NCBI GenBank assembly: GCA_041393495.1
Contig: JAWKKA010000004.1
Span: 62,001-126,000, forward strand
DNA from: RHKX01 sp041393495
GTDB lineage: Bacteria; Actinomycetota; Thermoleophilia; Solirubrobacterales; 70-9
Direction of reading: 5' to 3'
DNA: 64,000 nt
A model generated the notes under the pieces. The model saw only the letters and a program-made list of their open reading frames with translations, had not been told where the DNA came from and did no database searches. Below are positions 1 to 8,317 of this stretch, piece after piece; positions within the stretch are counted from its first letter, which is position 1; each line of letters opens with the position of its first letter. Made by a program: the position numbers and the translations under genes.

Positions 1-995
1 CCGCCCGTTGCCGCCAGAGGCGCGGCCGCGACCGCGTCGAGCGGGCGATCGAGGTTCGCGATCGCGTAGCCGTGGCCGGGGTCGTTGATGTTCCAGCCGA
101 AGTCGCCGCTCGTGAAGCGGGCGAACTCGATCGCGTTGTCGACCGGGTCCTCGGCGCCGACCCGGGTCGCGTCGCCGAGCTTTCGCAGCGCCTTGTTCGA
201 GATCGCCGTCTCCGGCCCGAGCACGAAGACGGGGGTGTCGGGATGGCGCCGGATCACGTTCAGCGTCCCCTCCGGGATCTCGTCGCCGTCGGCGAAGAGG
301 ATCGGATCGCCGGAGCGGGCGGCCCAGGCCGCCGCAGGCATCGCCAGGCTCGAGCTCGCCGAGCTGACGACGAGGATGTGCGCCGGGTCCTTCTCGCCGC
401 TGATCTTCTCCCGCTCGCCGTCGATCGCGTCCGCGATGTCGGCGGGGTCGGTCCCGGCGACCGGGCTGACCTGGAGGTCGTCGGGGACGGCGACGTCGCC
501 GACTGCGTACACCTGGGTGCCGTCGGCTTCGTCGAGGCCCTTGGGCGCCAGCTCGGCGAGCGCGTCGCTCGTCGCCTCGGGCACCGCGTCGGGGTCGCTG
601 AGCAGGATCGGCGTGCCGATCGGCGTGGCGACCAGCGGCGCCGCCGCCAGCGCCTGCTGCCAGTTGTCGGCCGGGGCGACGGTGACCGCGGGCGTCGTAC
701 CGACGCCGCCCTGGCTGGGGAACGTCGCGAGTGCCACCGATGCGGCGTCCTCGGTCGGATCGGCGCCGGGGACGCGGGTGGTGTTGCGGGTCGCCGCCTC
801 CGGGAAGGCGAGCCCGGCGGCCGCCCGCATCGAGCCGTCGGCCGGCGCCGAATCGTCGTCTGCGGAATCGCCGAAGGCGATCCAGCCGGCTCCGAAGCCG
901 ATCGCGGCGGCGGCGAGCAGCGCGACCACCGTGGCGACGCGGCGGGCGGCGTCCGACCACAGCGACGGCGGCAGCGGCGATGGCAAGGAAGGCAT
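1..995 (-). CDS. Cell-wall-binding repeat 2 protein, secreted/anchored (3' part off window)
   Basis: Read leftward from ATG at 995 and open to the window edge, so the C-terminus is missing. Residues about 18-42 form a hydrophobic N-terminal segment after SDAARR, a signal peptide or membrane anchor. The mature part alternates short motifs such as ILVVSSASSSLAMPAAAW, GDPILFADGDEIPE and PVFVLGPETAISNKALRKLG, which is the pattern of the cell wall binding repeat 2 family, whose members bind anionic polymers of Gram-positive walls. The visible end reads GYAIANLDRPLDAV, a common ending of such repeats. The opposite-strand open frame over the same bases is an Arg/Ala-rich shadow. Function beyond wall association is unknown. 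Family call is fairly sure, role is not. Confidence 0.72.
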   Translation of the reverse strand, partial: MPSLPSPLPPSLWSDAARRVATVVALLAAAAIGFGAGWIAFGDSADDDSAPADGSMRAAAGLAFPEAATRNTTRVPGADPTEDAASVALATFPSQGGVGTTPAVTVAPADNWQQALAAAPLVATPIGTPILLSDPDAVPEATSDALAELAPKGLDEADGTQVYAVGDVAVPDDLQVSPVAGTDPADIADAIDGEREKISGEKDPAHILVVSSASSSLAMPAAAWAARSGDPILFADGDEIPEGTLNVIRRHPDTPVFVLGPETAISNKALRKLGDATRVGAEDPVDNAIEFARFTSGDFGWNINDPGHGYAIANLDRPLDAVAAAPLAATG

Positions 996-1049
996 CCGGC
1001 GGCAGTCTTGCGCACTCGTCGGCTACCGCGCCGCGGCGTTGTAAACTGG

Positions 1050-1065
1050 TTGACTGACCAGTCAA
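1050..1065. promoter_or_regulatory. Inverted repeat, probable TetR-family operator
   Basis: TTGACT-GACC-AGTCAA is a perfect 6-bp-arm inverted repeat 53 bp ahead of the acyl-CoA dehydrogenase start. TetR-type repressors of fatty-acid and CoA-ester catabolism commonly bind palindromes of this length and composition. TTGACT could also act as a -35 box, so a bound repressor would cover the promoter. No TetR gene lies nearby. Operator function is inference. Confidence 0.5.
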
Positions 1066-1118
1066 TCAACGGCTAGTCGCGGGCGCGACCGGCCGCGCCC
1101 CCAGGGAGGAACCTGAGG

Positions 1119-2429
1119 ATGAACTTCGCTTTCAACGACGAGCAACTCGAGTTCAAGCGGCGTTGCCGGGAGTTCGCGCGCGACGTGATCCGTCCCGTCG
1201 CTCCGATCCACGATGCCGACGAGAGCGTTCCCTGGGAGGTCATCAAGGAGGCCCGCAAGCAGGGCATGAGCGGGCTCGAGGCGACGCAGTACATGTCGAG
1301 CGATCCCGACGGCCAGCTCGGGCTGATCCACGCCGAGGAGATGCACTGGGGCTGTGCCGGGATCGCGCTCGCGATCAATGGCTCCGGGCTCGCCGCCGCC
1401 GGAGTTGCCGCCTCGGGGACGCCGGAGCAGATCGCCGAGTGGGTGCCGGAGTGCCTCGGGGCGGGCGAGGAGGTCAGGCTCGGCGCCTATGCGGTCACCG
1501 AGCCCCAGGCCGGATCCGACGTCAAGGGCCTGCGTACGACCGCCCGTCGCGACGGCGACGAGTGGGTCCTGAACGGGACGAAGGTCTTCATCACCAACGG
1601 CGGCATCGCCGACGTCAACGTCGTGGTCGCGACCGTCGATCCGGAGCTCGGCCACCGCGGCCAGGCGTCGTTCGTGGTCCCGAAGGGCACGCCCGGACTG
1701 CGGATGGGCAAGAAGGAGAGCAAGCTCGGGATCCGCGCCTCGCAGACCGCCGAGCTCGTCCTCGAGGACTGCCGGATCCCGGTCGAGTACCTGCTCGGCG
1801 GCACCGACAAGCTCGAGCGCAGGCTCGAGCGGGCCCGCTCGGGCGAGAGCAGCGGCCGTGCCTCGAACGCGCTCGCGACCTTCGAGCTGACCCGGCCGAT
1901 CGTCGGCGCCTCGGCGATCGGGATCGCGCAGGCGGCCTACGAATGGACGCTCGAGCACCTCCTCGGCGAGGGCCCGATCGCCGATCCGCTCGAGGGGATC
2001 CTCGACGAGAGCTCGACCGCGGGCCGGCCGCCGCTCGAGCGCCAGCACGTCCAGCAGGTGCTCGCCGACGTCGCCACCGAGATCGAGGCCGCGCGGCTGC
2101 TCTGCCAGCGCGCCTCATGGATGGGCCGCAACGGGATCCCGCTGTCGGGCGGCCAGGGCTCGATGTCGAAGCTCAAGGCCGGCGACGTGACGATGTGGGC
2201 GACGACCCGGCTGATCGACCTCGTCGGTCCCGCGGCCGCCGCCTCCCCGCTCGAGAAGTGGTTCCGCGACGCCAAGATCTACCAGCTCTTCGAGGGAACG
2301 GCCCAGGTCCAGCGGCTCGTGATCTCGCGGATGCAGGCGGCCGAGTACCGGGAGCGGCTCGACGAGGCCCGGGCGGCCCTGGCGAGCGCCGAGGCGGCCG
2401 CCCCGGCGCCTGAGCCGGCGCTGGCCTGA
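1119..2429 (+). CDS. Acyl-CoA dehydrogenase
   Basis: A 436-residue flavoprotein of the acyl-CoA dehydrogenase family, which makes trans-2-enoyl-CoA and passes electrons to ETF. The N-terminal helical domain is followed by the first family signature AYAVTEPQAGSD (residues 123-134), the FAD-binding beta domain with WVLNGTKVFITNGG, and the C-terminal helical domain. Near the end is KIYQLFEGTAQVQRLVISR, where Glu392 occupies the catalytic-base position of medium-chain enzymes. The start is set by GGGAGGA about 10 bases upstream. A short Ala/Pro/Glu-rich tail (about 415-436) is extra. It stands alone behind a palindromic operator, so it is probably induced by its own acyl-CoA substrate. Chain-length specificity cannot be read from the sequence. 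Confidence 0.93.
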   Translation: MNFAFNDEQLEFKRRCREFARDVIRPVAPIHDADESVPWEVIKEARKQGMSGLEATQYMSSDPDGQLGLIHAEEMHWGCAGIALAINGSGLAAAGVAASGTPEQIAEWVPECLGAGEEVRLGAYAVTEPQAGSDVKGLRTTARRDGDEWVLNGTKVFITNGGIADVNVVVATVDPELGHRGQASFVVPKGTPGLRMGKKESKLGIRASQTAELVLEDCRIPVEYLLGGTDKLERRLERARSGESSGRASNALATFELTRPIVGASAIGIAQAAYEWTLEHLLGEGPIADPLEGILDESSTAGRPPLERQHVQQVLADVATEIEAARLLCQRASWMGRNGIPLSGGQGSMSKLKAGDVTMWATTRLIDLVGPAAAASPLEKWFRDAKIYQLFEGTAQVQRLVISRMQAAEYRERLDEARAALASAEAAAPAPEPALA

Positions 2430-2433
2430 CCGG

Positions 2434-2452
2434 GCCGGCGCACTGCGCCGGC
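2434..2452 (+). terminator. Hairpin after the acyl-CoA dehydrogenase gene
   Basis: GCCGGCGCA-C-TGCGCCGGC is a perfect 9-bp stem starting five bases after the stop codon. There is no T-run, as is usual for terminators in very GC-rich actinobacteria. The rest of 2453-2726 is GC-rich and shows no gene. A -10-like TATCTT at 2680-2685 may start the next transcript. Confidence 0.45.
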
Positions 2453-2726
2453 GCAGGACCCGCCGCCGCGCCGCCCCCGCCGGCCGGAACCCGCCGCCGC
2501 GCGGTACCCCGCGACGAGGCCTGCCCGCCGCGCCGCCCCCGCCGGTCGCGGCGCCCCCGTCCGGCGGGCTCGCCCGCGCCGCCCGGTGCCGGGGTTGCAA
2601 GCCGGATTGCGCGTTGCAATGCCGGTTGCAGGGGCAGGAATTTGTATTAGCGAACGCTCACAAACAGGCCCGGCGCTGCTATCTTGACGCGGCCTTCCGG
2701 TCCCGACCGGGAGGCTTCCCCGCCTC

Positions 2727-3896
2727 ATGGCAGGACCGACCCAGGATATGCGCTTCGCTCCGCGCCGAGCCCTCGTCGCGGCTGCGATCATCCTCGCCGC
2801 GCTCGTGGTCGGCCTGGCCCTGGTCGCGCGCGCTCCCGCCGAGGACCTGAACGGGAAGCTCGACGCCAAGCAGGCCGAGCTCGACCAGGCCAAGGAGCAG
2901 AAGGGCGTCCTGACCACCGAGATCTCGCGCTACAACGGGCAGATCGACAGGCTCACCGGCGAGGTCGCGGCGCTGCGGACCCGCGAGGCCGCCGTCCAGG
3001 AGGACCTCGACCGGGCCGAGGCCGAGCTCGCCGCCGCGCAGCACGACCTGCAGGTCCTCCGCGAGCGGCTCGCCCGCAGCATCGAGGCGCTCGAGGACCG
3101 CCTCGTCGAGATCTACAAGGACGACGACCCGAGCGCGCTCTCGATCGTGCTCGAGTCGGATGGCTTCGACGATGCGCTCGGTCGCTACGAGTACCTGCAG
3201 CGGATCCAGGACCGCAACTCCGAGATCGTCGGCCGCGTCCGCGAGCTCCGCGACGAGACGCGCGCGACCGTCGAGCGGGTCCGCGCGACCCGCGACGCGA
3301 TCGCCGCCAAGAAGGCCGAGCTGGTCCGCACCCGCGAGGAGCTCGAGGACCAGGAGGCGAGGCTCGCCGCGGCCCGCGAGCGCAGCCGGCGGGCGCTGGC
3401 GCGGGTCGATGACCACGTCGACCGGCTCGAGGGCGACGTCAGCGACATCCAGAAGAAGATCCAGGAGCAGCTCGCCGCCCAGAGCGGCGTCTCACCGCTT
3501 CCCGCCGGACCGATCCAGGGTGGCTCCGCCGGCTTCATCTGGCCCGTCAACGGCTCGGTCGTCTCCGGGTTCGGGATGCGCTGGGGCCGCCAGCACGAGG
3601 GCGTCGACATCGCCGTCCCGGCGGGAACGCCGATCCGCGCCGCCAAGGACGGGACGATCGCCTTCACCCAGAGCGAGGCCGAGAGCGGCGGCTACGGCAA
3701 CTACACCTGCATCGACCACGGCGGCGGCCTTTCGACCTGTTACGCCCACCAGTCGAGCTTCGCGATCACCTCCGGGTCGGTCCAGCAGGGCGACGTGATC
3801 GGCTACGTCGGCTGCACCGGCCACTGCTACGGCGACCACCTCCACTTCGAGGTCCGGATCAACGGCACCGCGGTCGATCCGATGGGCTACCTGTAG
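2727..3896 (+). CDS. Secreted murein endopeptidase-like protein, coiled coil + M23 (LytM) domain
   Basis: 389 residues. Residues about 14-35 are a signal peptide or anchor (ALVAAAIILAALVVGLALVA). Residues about 37-255 are a long Glu/Arg/Asp-rich coiled coil of the EnvC/RipA type. The M23 domain follows, with HEGVD (His290, Asp294) and HLH (His371, His373) supplying the zinc ligands, so it looks catalytically competent rather than a degenerate activator. Four cysteines in the M23 domain (NYTCIDH, STCYAHQ, GCTGHCYGDH) could form disulfides outside the cell. Such proteins cleave peptidoglycan cross-links during growth or division, often under FtsEX control; an ftsEX pair lies about 20 kb away. 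A second possible start is Met8 (2748). Confidence 0.88.
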   Translation: MAGPTQDMRFAPRRALVAAAIILAALVVGLALVARAPAEDLNGKLDAKQAELDQAKEQKGVLTTEISRYNGQIDRLTGEVAALRTREAAVQEDLDRAEAELAAAQHDLQVLRERLARSIEALEDRLVEIYKDDDPSALSIVLESDGFDDALGRYEYLQRIQDRNSEIVGRVRELRDETRATVERVRATRDAIAAKKAELVRTREELEDQEARLAAARERSRRALARVDDHVDRLEGDVSDIQKKIQEQLAAQSGVSPLPAGPIQGGSAGFIWPVNGSVVSGFGMRWGRQHEGVDIAVPAGTPIRAAKDGTIAFTQSEAESGGYGNYTCIDHGGGLSTCYAHQSSFAITSGSVQQGDVIGYVGCTGHCYGDHLHFEVRINGTAVDPMGYL

Positions 3897-3910
3897 GGCC
3901 GGGCGGCGGC

Positions 3911-4627
3911 TCAACCGCGCCCGAGCCGGCGGCCGAGCCAGCGCAGCGCCTCCACCTGCAGCTCCGGGTCGTGCTGGATCGAGCGATGGTGCCCGCCCCC
4001 GACGATCAGGATCCGGCGCGGCTCGCCGGCACGGGCGTAGAGCTCCTCCGACCGGGCGCTGGGCACCTGTTCGTCGCCGCTGGCGTGGAGGAGCATGAGC
4101 GGCTTCGGGGCGACTTCGGCGGCGGCCTCACGGAGGTCGTGCTCGCCGAGCCAGGCGTCGAGCGCGGCGACGTCGGCGCGCATCGCGAACCGGCCGGCGC
4201 GCAGGCCGCGGCGCAGGCCCGCCTCGGTCGCCGGGCAGATCGCGATCACGCCGGCGACGCCCGGCTCGGTCGCCGCCGCGTGGATCGCCAGCCAGCCGCC
4301 CATGCTCGAGCCGCGGACGCAGACGCAGCCCGCATCGACCCCGTCGACGGACCCGAGCAGCGCCGCCATCCGGCCGACGTCGCCGAGCGCCGCCGGGCTC
4401 ATCTCGTCGAGGCTCTCGCCGTGCCCGCGCTGGTCGTAGCTGAGCGCGGCCCAGCCGTTCGCCGCACAGAGCCGTCCGAAGTCGGCGTGGTTCTCCTTCG
4501 CCGAGCCGGCGCCGTGGAGGATGACCATTCCCGGCCACGGTGGCCCGGTTCGCGGCAGCCAGATCCAGTACGGGCGTCCCGCGTGGACGCCCTCGCGGTC
4601 CGGGGGGTCGGGCGTCCGCAGGCGCAC
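3911..4627 (-). CDS. Alpha/beta-fold hydrolase
   Basis: 238 residues, cytoplasmic, no signal peptide. The catalytic triad can be placed: nucleophile Ser108 in GSSMG, acid Asp185 in HASGDEQVP, and His213 or His214 in GGGHHRSIQ. An oxyanion-hole motif HGAGSAKE lies near residue 40. The fold resembles dienelactone hydrolase or short esterase/prolyl-oligopeptidase-like enzymes; the substrate is not identifiable. It starts with GTG at 4627, and TAGGCT ends six bases before that codon with no Shine-Dalgarno sequence, so the mRNA is probably leaderless. The gene is divergent from lysA across only 41 bases. Confidence 0.85.
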   Translation of the reverse strand: MRLRTPDPPDREGVHAGRPYWIWLPRTGPPWPGMVILHGAGSAKENHADFGRLCAANGWAALSYDQRGHGESLDEMSPAALGDVGRMAALLGSVDGVDAGCVCVRGSSMGGWLAIHAAATEPGVAGVIAICPATEAGLRRGLRAGRFAMRADVAALDAWLGEHDLREAAAEVAPKPLMLLHASGDEQVPSARSEELYARAGEPRRILIVGGGHHRSIQHDPELQVEALRWLGRRLGRG

Positions 4628-4668
4628 GATGTCAGCCTAGTCCCGGTTGGGCGTGTGAGAATGGCCCG

Positions 4669-5973
4669 ATGAGCCGCTCCTCCGCGACAGCGACAAGCGA
4701 CCCGGTCACCGGCTCGCCCGCCTATCCGATCGGCACCTCGGTCGATGCCGAGGGCCACGTCATCGTCGGCGGCTGCGACCTCGTCGAGGTGGCGCGCGAG
4801 TTCGGCACCCCCGCCTATGTCTACGCGCCCGACGACATCCGCGCCCGGGCGCGGGCCTACCTCGCCGCCCTCGCGGCCCGCGGCGTCGACTCGGAGGTGC
4901 TGTACGCGAGCAAGGCGGCGCCGTTCACCGCCGCCTACCGGATCTGCCGCGAGGAGGGCCTGAGCGTCGATGTCGCATCGGGCGGCGAGCTGCAGATGGC
5001 GATGGCGGCGGGCTTCGAGCCGGAGCGGATCTACATGCACGGCAACAACAAGTCCGCGGAGGAGCTGCGGATGGCCTTCGCGGCGCGGATCGGCTGCCTC
5101 GTCGTCGACTCGCTCGACGAGATCGAGCGCGCCGACTGGCTCGCCGATCGCGACCAGGACGTGCTGATCCGGCTAACGCCCGGCATCAGCCCCTCGACGC
5201 ACTCCTACGTCCAGACCGGACAGATCGACTCGAAGTTCGGCTTCGCGATCGAGGGCGGGCAGGCGGCCGCGGCGGTCACCGCCGTCGAGCGCTCGAAGCG
5301 GCTCCGGCTCGCCGGCTTCCATGCGCACCTCGGCTCGCAGATCTACGAGCTCGAGCCGTACGTCCGGGCGATCGAGCTCATGGCCGATTTCTGTCGCCCG
5401 CACCGGCCGCGCCTGATCAACGTCGGCGGCGGGCTCGGGATCGCCTACGCCGGCACCGACCGGCCGCCGCCGATCGAGTCCTACGTCGACGTCAAGCTCG
5501 ACGCGCTCGAGCGCTGCCTCGATCCGCTCCCGAAGGTCCTCTTCGAGCCGGGCCGTTCGCTCGTCGGCAACGCCGGCGTGACGCTCTACACGATCGGGGC
5601 CGTGAAGGAGATCCCCGGCATCCGCACCTACGTCGCCGTCGACGGCGGCATGTCCGACAACCTGCGGCCGATGCTCTACGGGTCCCGCTACGAGGCCGTG
5701 ATCGCGAACCGTGCCGACGAGCGCGGGACGGCGATCACCACGATCGCCGGCAAGCACTGCGAGTCCGGCGACATCCTCGTCCGCGACGCGGTCCTCGCCG
5801 ACCCCCGGCCCGGCGACCTGCTCGTGACGCCCGCGACCGGTGCCTACGGCTACGCGATGGCCAACAACTACAACGGGATCCCGCGCCCGCCGGTCGTCTT
5901 CTGCAGCGGCGGGCGGGCCACCCTGGCGGTCCGGCGCGAGACCTATGGCGACCTCCTCTCCAGGGATGTCTGA
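4669..5973 (+). CDS. lysA: Diaminopimelate decarboxylase
   Basis: 434 residues of a fold-type III PLP enzyme that decarboxylates meso-diaminopimelate to L-lysine, the last step of lysine synthesis. Lys82 in YASKAAPF is the PLP lysine. HLGSQI, NVGGGLGIAY, FEPGRSLVGNAG and the C-terminal CESGDIL and GAYGYAMANNYN motifs are those of LysA; the cysteine of CESGD comes from the partner subunit of the dimer. The frame is open upstream, but ATG at 4669 gives the family's usual N-terminus and has GAGAAT ending six bases before it, suggesting a leaderless start. It overlaps hom by eight bases, forming a lysine/threonine operon with hom and thrC. Confidence 0.95.
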   Translation: MSRSSATATSDPVTGSPAYPIGTSVDAEGHVIVGGCDLVEVAREFGTPAYVYAPDDIRARARAYLAALAARGVDSEVLYASKAAPFTAAYRICREEGLSVDVASGGELQMAMAAGFEPERIYMHGNNKSAEELRMAFAARIGCLVVDSLDEIERADWLADRDQDVLIRLTPGISPSTHSYVQTGQIDSKFGFAIEGGQAAAAVTAVERSKRLRLAGFHAHLGSQIYELEPYVRAIELMADFCRPHRPRLINVGGGLGIAYAGTDRPPPIESYVDVKLDALERCLDPLPKVLFEPGRSLVGNAGVTLYTIGAVKEIPGIRTYVAVDGGMSDNLRPMLYGSRYEAVIANRADERGTAITTIAGKHCESGDILVRDAVLADPRPGDLLVTPATGAYGYAMANNYNGIPRPPVVFCSGGRATLAVRRETYGDLLSRDV

Positions 5974-7190
5974 GCGGCGCGTCACGAGGATCGGGCTGCT
6001 CGGCCTCGGGACCGTCGGCAGCGCCTTTCACCGGCTCGTCTCCGAGCGGGCCGCCGCGGTCGAGGCGGCCGCGGGCGCCCGGCCCGAGATCAGCGGCGTC
6101 CTGCGCCGCAACGAGGGCGAGTTCGAGTCGATCCTCGCCGACGCCGACCTGATCGTCGAGGTGATCGGCGGGATCGACCCCGCGCGCGACTACGTCCTGC
6201 GGGCGCTCCGCGCCGGCAAGCCGGTCGTGACCGCCAACAAGCAGCTCGTCGCCCAGTACGGCGACGAGCTCTTCGAGGCGGCGCGCTCGAGCGGCGTCCA
6301 GATCCGCTACGAGGCGGCGGTCGCGGGCGCCGTCCCGGTGATCCGCGTCGTCCAGGAGGGCCATGGGGTGCTGCCGATCGAGCGGGTCTCGGGGATCGTC
6401 AACGGGACGACCAACTTCATCCTCAGCGAGATGGCCGGGACCGGCGCCTCCTACGAGGAGGTCCTCGCCCGCGCCCAGGAGCTCGGCTACGCCGAGGCCG
6501 ACCCGACCGACGACGTGAGCGGCGCCGACGCCGCCGCGAAGATGGCGATCCTCGCGCGGCTCGCGTTCGACACCCGGGTCGGGCTCGAGGACGTCTCCTA
6601 CGAGGATCACCGGGATCCGCCCCGACGACCTCGCCTACGCGAAGGAGCCTCGGGCCTGCTGAAGCTGCTCGGCGTCGCCGAGAAGCACGGCAGCGCGATC
6701 AGCGTCCGGGTCTTCCCTGCTTCCTCTACCGCGGTCATCCGCTGGCGCCGGTCGAGGGCCCGTTCAACGCGGTCACGCTCGAGGGCCTGACGATCAGCGA
6801 GATCACGATCTCGGGGCCCGCGCCGGCGGCGTCGAGATGGCCTCGGCGGTCCTCGCCGACGTCTCCTCGATCCTCTCCGGTGAGGCGCCCGTCCACTTCG
6901 CCGACCGCCGGCTCGAGGTCCTCGACGATCTCGAGTCGTCCTTCTACCTGCACCTCGAGGTGGCCGACGAGCCCGGGGTGCTGGCGCGGATCGCTGACGT
7001 GATCGGCCGCAACGGCATCTCGGTCAAGAGCGTCGTGCAGCGCGGGACCGGCCGCGAGGCGAGCCTCGTGATGGTCACCCACCGCGCCGCCGAGCGCGAC
7101 TTCTATGCCGCCCTCGAGCAGATCTCCGACCTCGAGTTCCTCGGCGCCGCGCCGCGCGTGATCCGGGTGATCGAGAAGGAGTACTCGTGA
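5966..7190 (+). CDS. hom: Homoserine dehydrogenase, reading frame interrupted by indels
   Basis: Reduces aspartate semialdehyde to homoserine. ATG at 5966 overlaps the lysA stop. The NAD(P)-binding motif IGLLGLGTVGSAF, then VTANKQLVA, GIVNGTTNFIL and AQELGYAEADPTDDVSG are all clear. From about 6605 to 6830 the frame breaks repeatedly: the residues expected as GIRPDDLAYAKE, FLYRGHPLAPVEGPFN and ISGP-GAGGVEMASAV are present in other frames, separated by one- or two-base losses and gains. The C-terminal ACT domain (about 6900-7170, DEPGVLARIADVIGRNGISVKSV) is intact and suggests feedback inhibition by threonine. A full protein of about 408 residues would be normal. Sequence error is more likely than real inactivation, because this is the only hom seen and the operon is otherwise intact. 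Confidence 0.85.
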
Positions 7191-8218
7191 GCGGTCTGAT
7201 CGAGCGGTACCGCGAGCGGCTGCCGATCGGTCCCGACGATCCCGTCGTCAGCCTCGACGAGGGCAGCACGCCGCTGCTCGAGGCGCCGTTGCTCTCCGAG
7301 CGCGTCGGCGCCCGGGTGTTCCTGAAGGTCGAGGGCGCGAACCCGACCGGGTCGTTCAAGGACCGCGGCATGACCGTCGCCGTCTCGCGCGCCGTCGCCG
7401 ACGGCGCCGAGGCGGTGATCTGCGCCTCGACCGGGAACACGGCAGCGAGCACGGCCGCTTACGCCGCCCGGGCGGGACTGCGGGGGGCGGTGATCGTCCC
7501 CGAGGGGAAGATCGCGATCGGCAAGCTCGCCCAGGCGCTGATCCACGGCGCCCGTGTGGTCGCGCTGCGCGGCAACTTCGACGACGCGTTGCGAATCGTC
7601 CGCGAGCTCGCCGGCCGCCACCCGATCGAGCTCGTCAACTCGGTCAACCCGTATCGGATCGAGGGCCAGAAGACCGCCGCGTTCGAGATCTGCGACGAGC
7701 TCGGCGAGCCTCCCGACGCGCTCGCGATCCCGGTCGGCAACGCCGGCAACATCACCGCCTACCGGCGTGGCTTCGACGAGTACGGCGGCCTGCCGATGCT
7801 GCTCGGCTTTCAGGCGGCCGGCGCGGCGCCGCTCGTCCTCGGCCGGCCGGTCGCCGAGCCGGAGACGGTCGCCTCGGCGATCCGGATCGGCAACCCGGCG
7901 CGCTGGGAGGAGGCGATGGACGCGGTGACCTCCTCGCGCGGGCGGATCGCCGCCGTCAGCGATGAGCAGATCCTCGACGCCTACCGCCTGCTCGCCGCCG
8001 GCGAGGGCGTCTTCTGCGAGCCCGCCTCGGCCGCGTCGGTCGCCGGCCTGCTCGCGCACGGGCTGCCGGGGCCGGCCGCCGGCCGCCCCGAGACCGTCGT
8101 CTGCGTCCTCACCGGCCACGGCCTCAAGGACCCCGACACGGCGCTCGGCAAGGCGCCCGCGGTGGTCGGGTGCGAGGCCGATCTCGAGGCCGTCGAGAGG
8201 ATCGTCTTCTCCGACTGA
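7187..8218 (+). CDS. thrC: Threonine synthase
   Basis: 343 residues, fold-type II PLP enzyme converting O-phosphohomoserine to threonine. Lys58 in GSFKDRGM is the PLP lysine; STGNTAAS and the glycine loop PVGNAGNITAYRRGF bind the phosphate groups. GTG at 7187 shares four bases (GTGA) with the hom stop, so the two are translationally coupled. The length is that of the compact actinobacterial type. No homoserine kinase (thrB) follows, unlike the common hom-thrC-thrB order, so the kinase must be elsewhere. Confidence 0.95.
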   Translation: MSGLIERYRERLPIGPDDPVVSLDEGSTPLLEAPLLSERVGARVFLKVEGANPTGSFKDRGMTVAVSRAVADGAEAVICASTGNTAASTAAYAARAGLRGAVIVPEGKIAIGKLAQALIHGARVVALRGNFDDALRIVRELAGRHPIELVNSVNPYRIEGQKTAAFEICDELGEPPDALAIPVGNAGNITAYRRGFDEYGGLPMLLGFQAAGAAPLVLGRPVAEPETVASAIRIGNPARWEEAMDAVTSSRGRIAAVSDEQILDAYRLLAAGEGVFCEPASAASVAGLLAHGLPGPAAGRPETVVCVLTGHGLKDPDTALGKAPAVVGCEADLEAVERIVFSD

Positions 8219-8317
8219 AGGGAATCGGTCGGCGCTTCGCGGCGGTCAAGCGGGGCGGACGCGGGGCCGATAGGGGTGGCGGGAGCGGTGTCGCTCCCGG
8301 CTACCCGTGAGGCCTCG

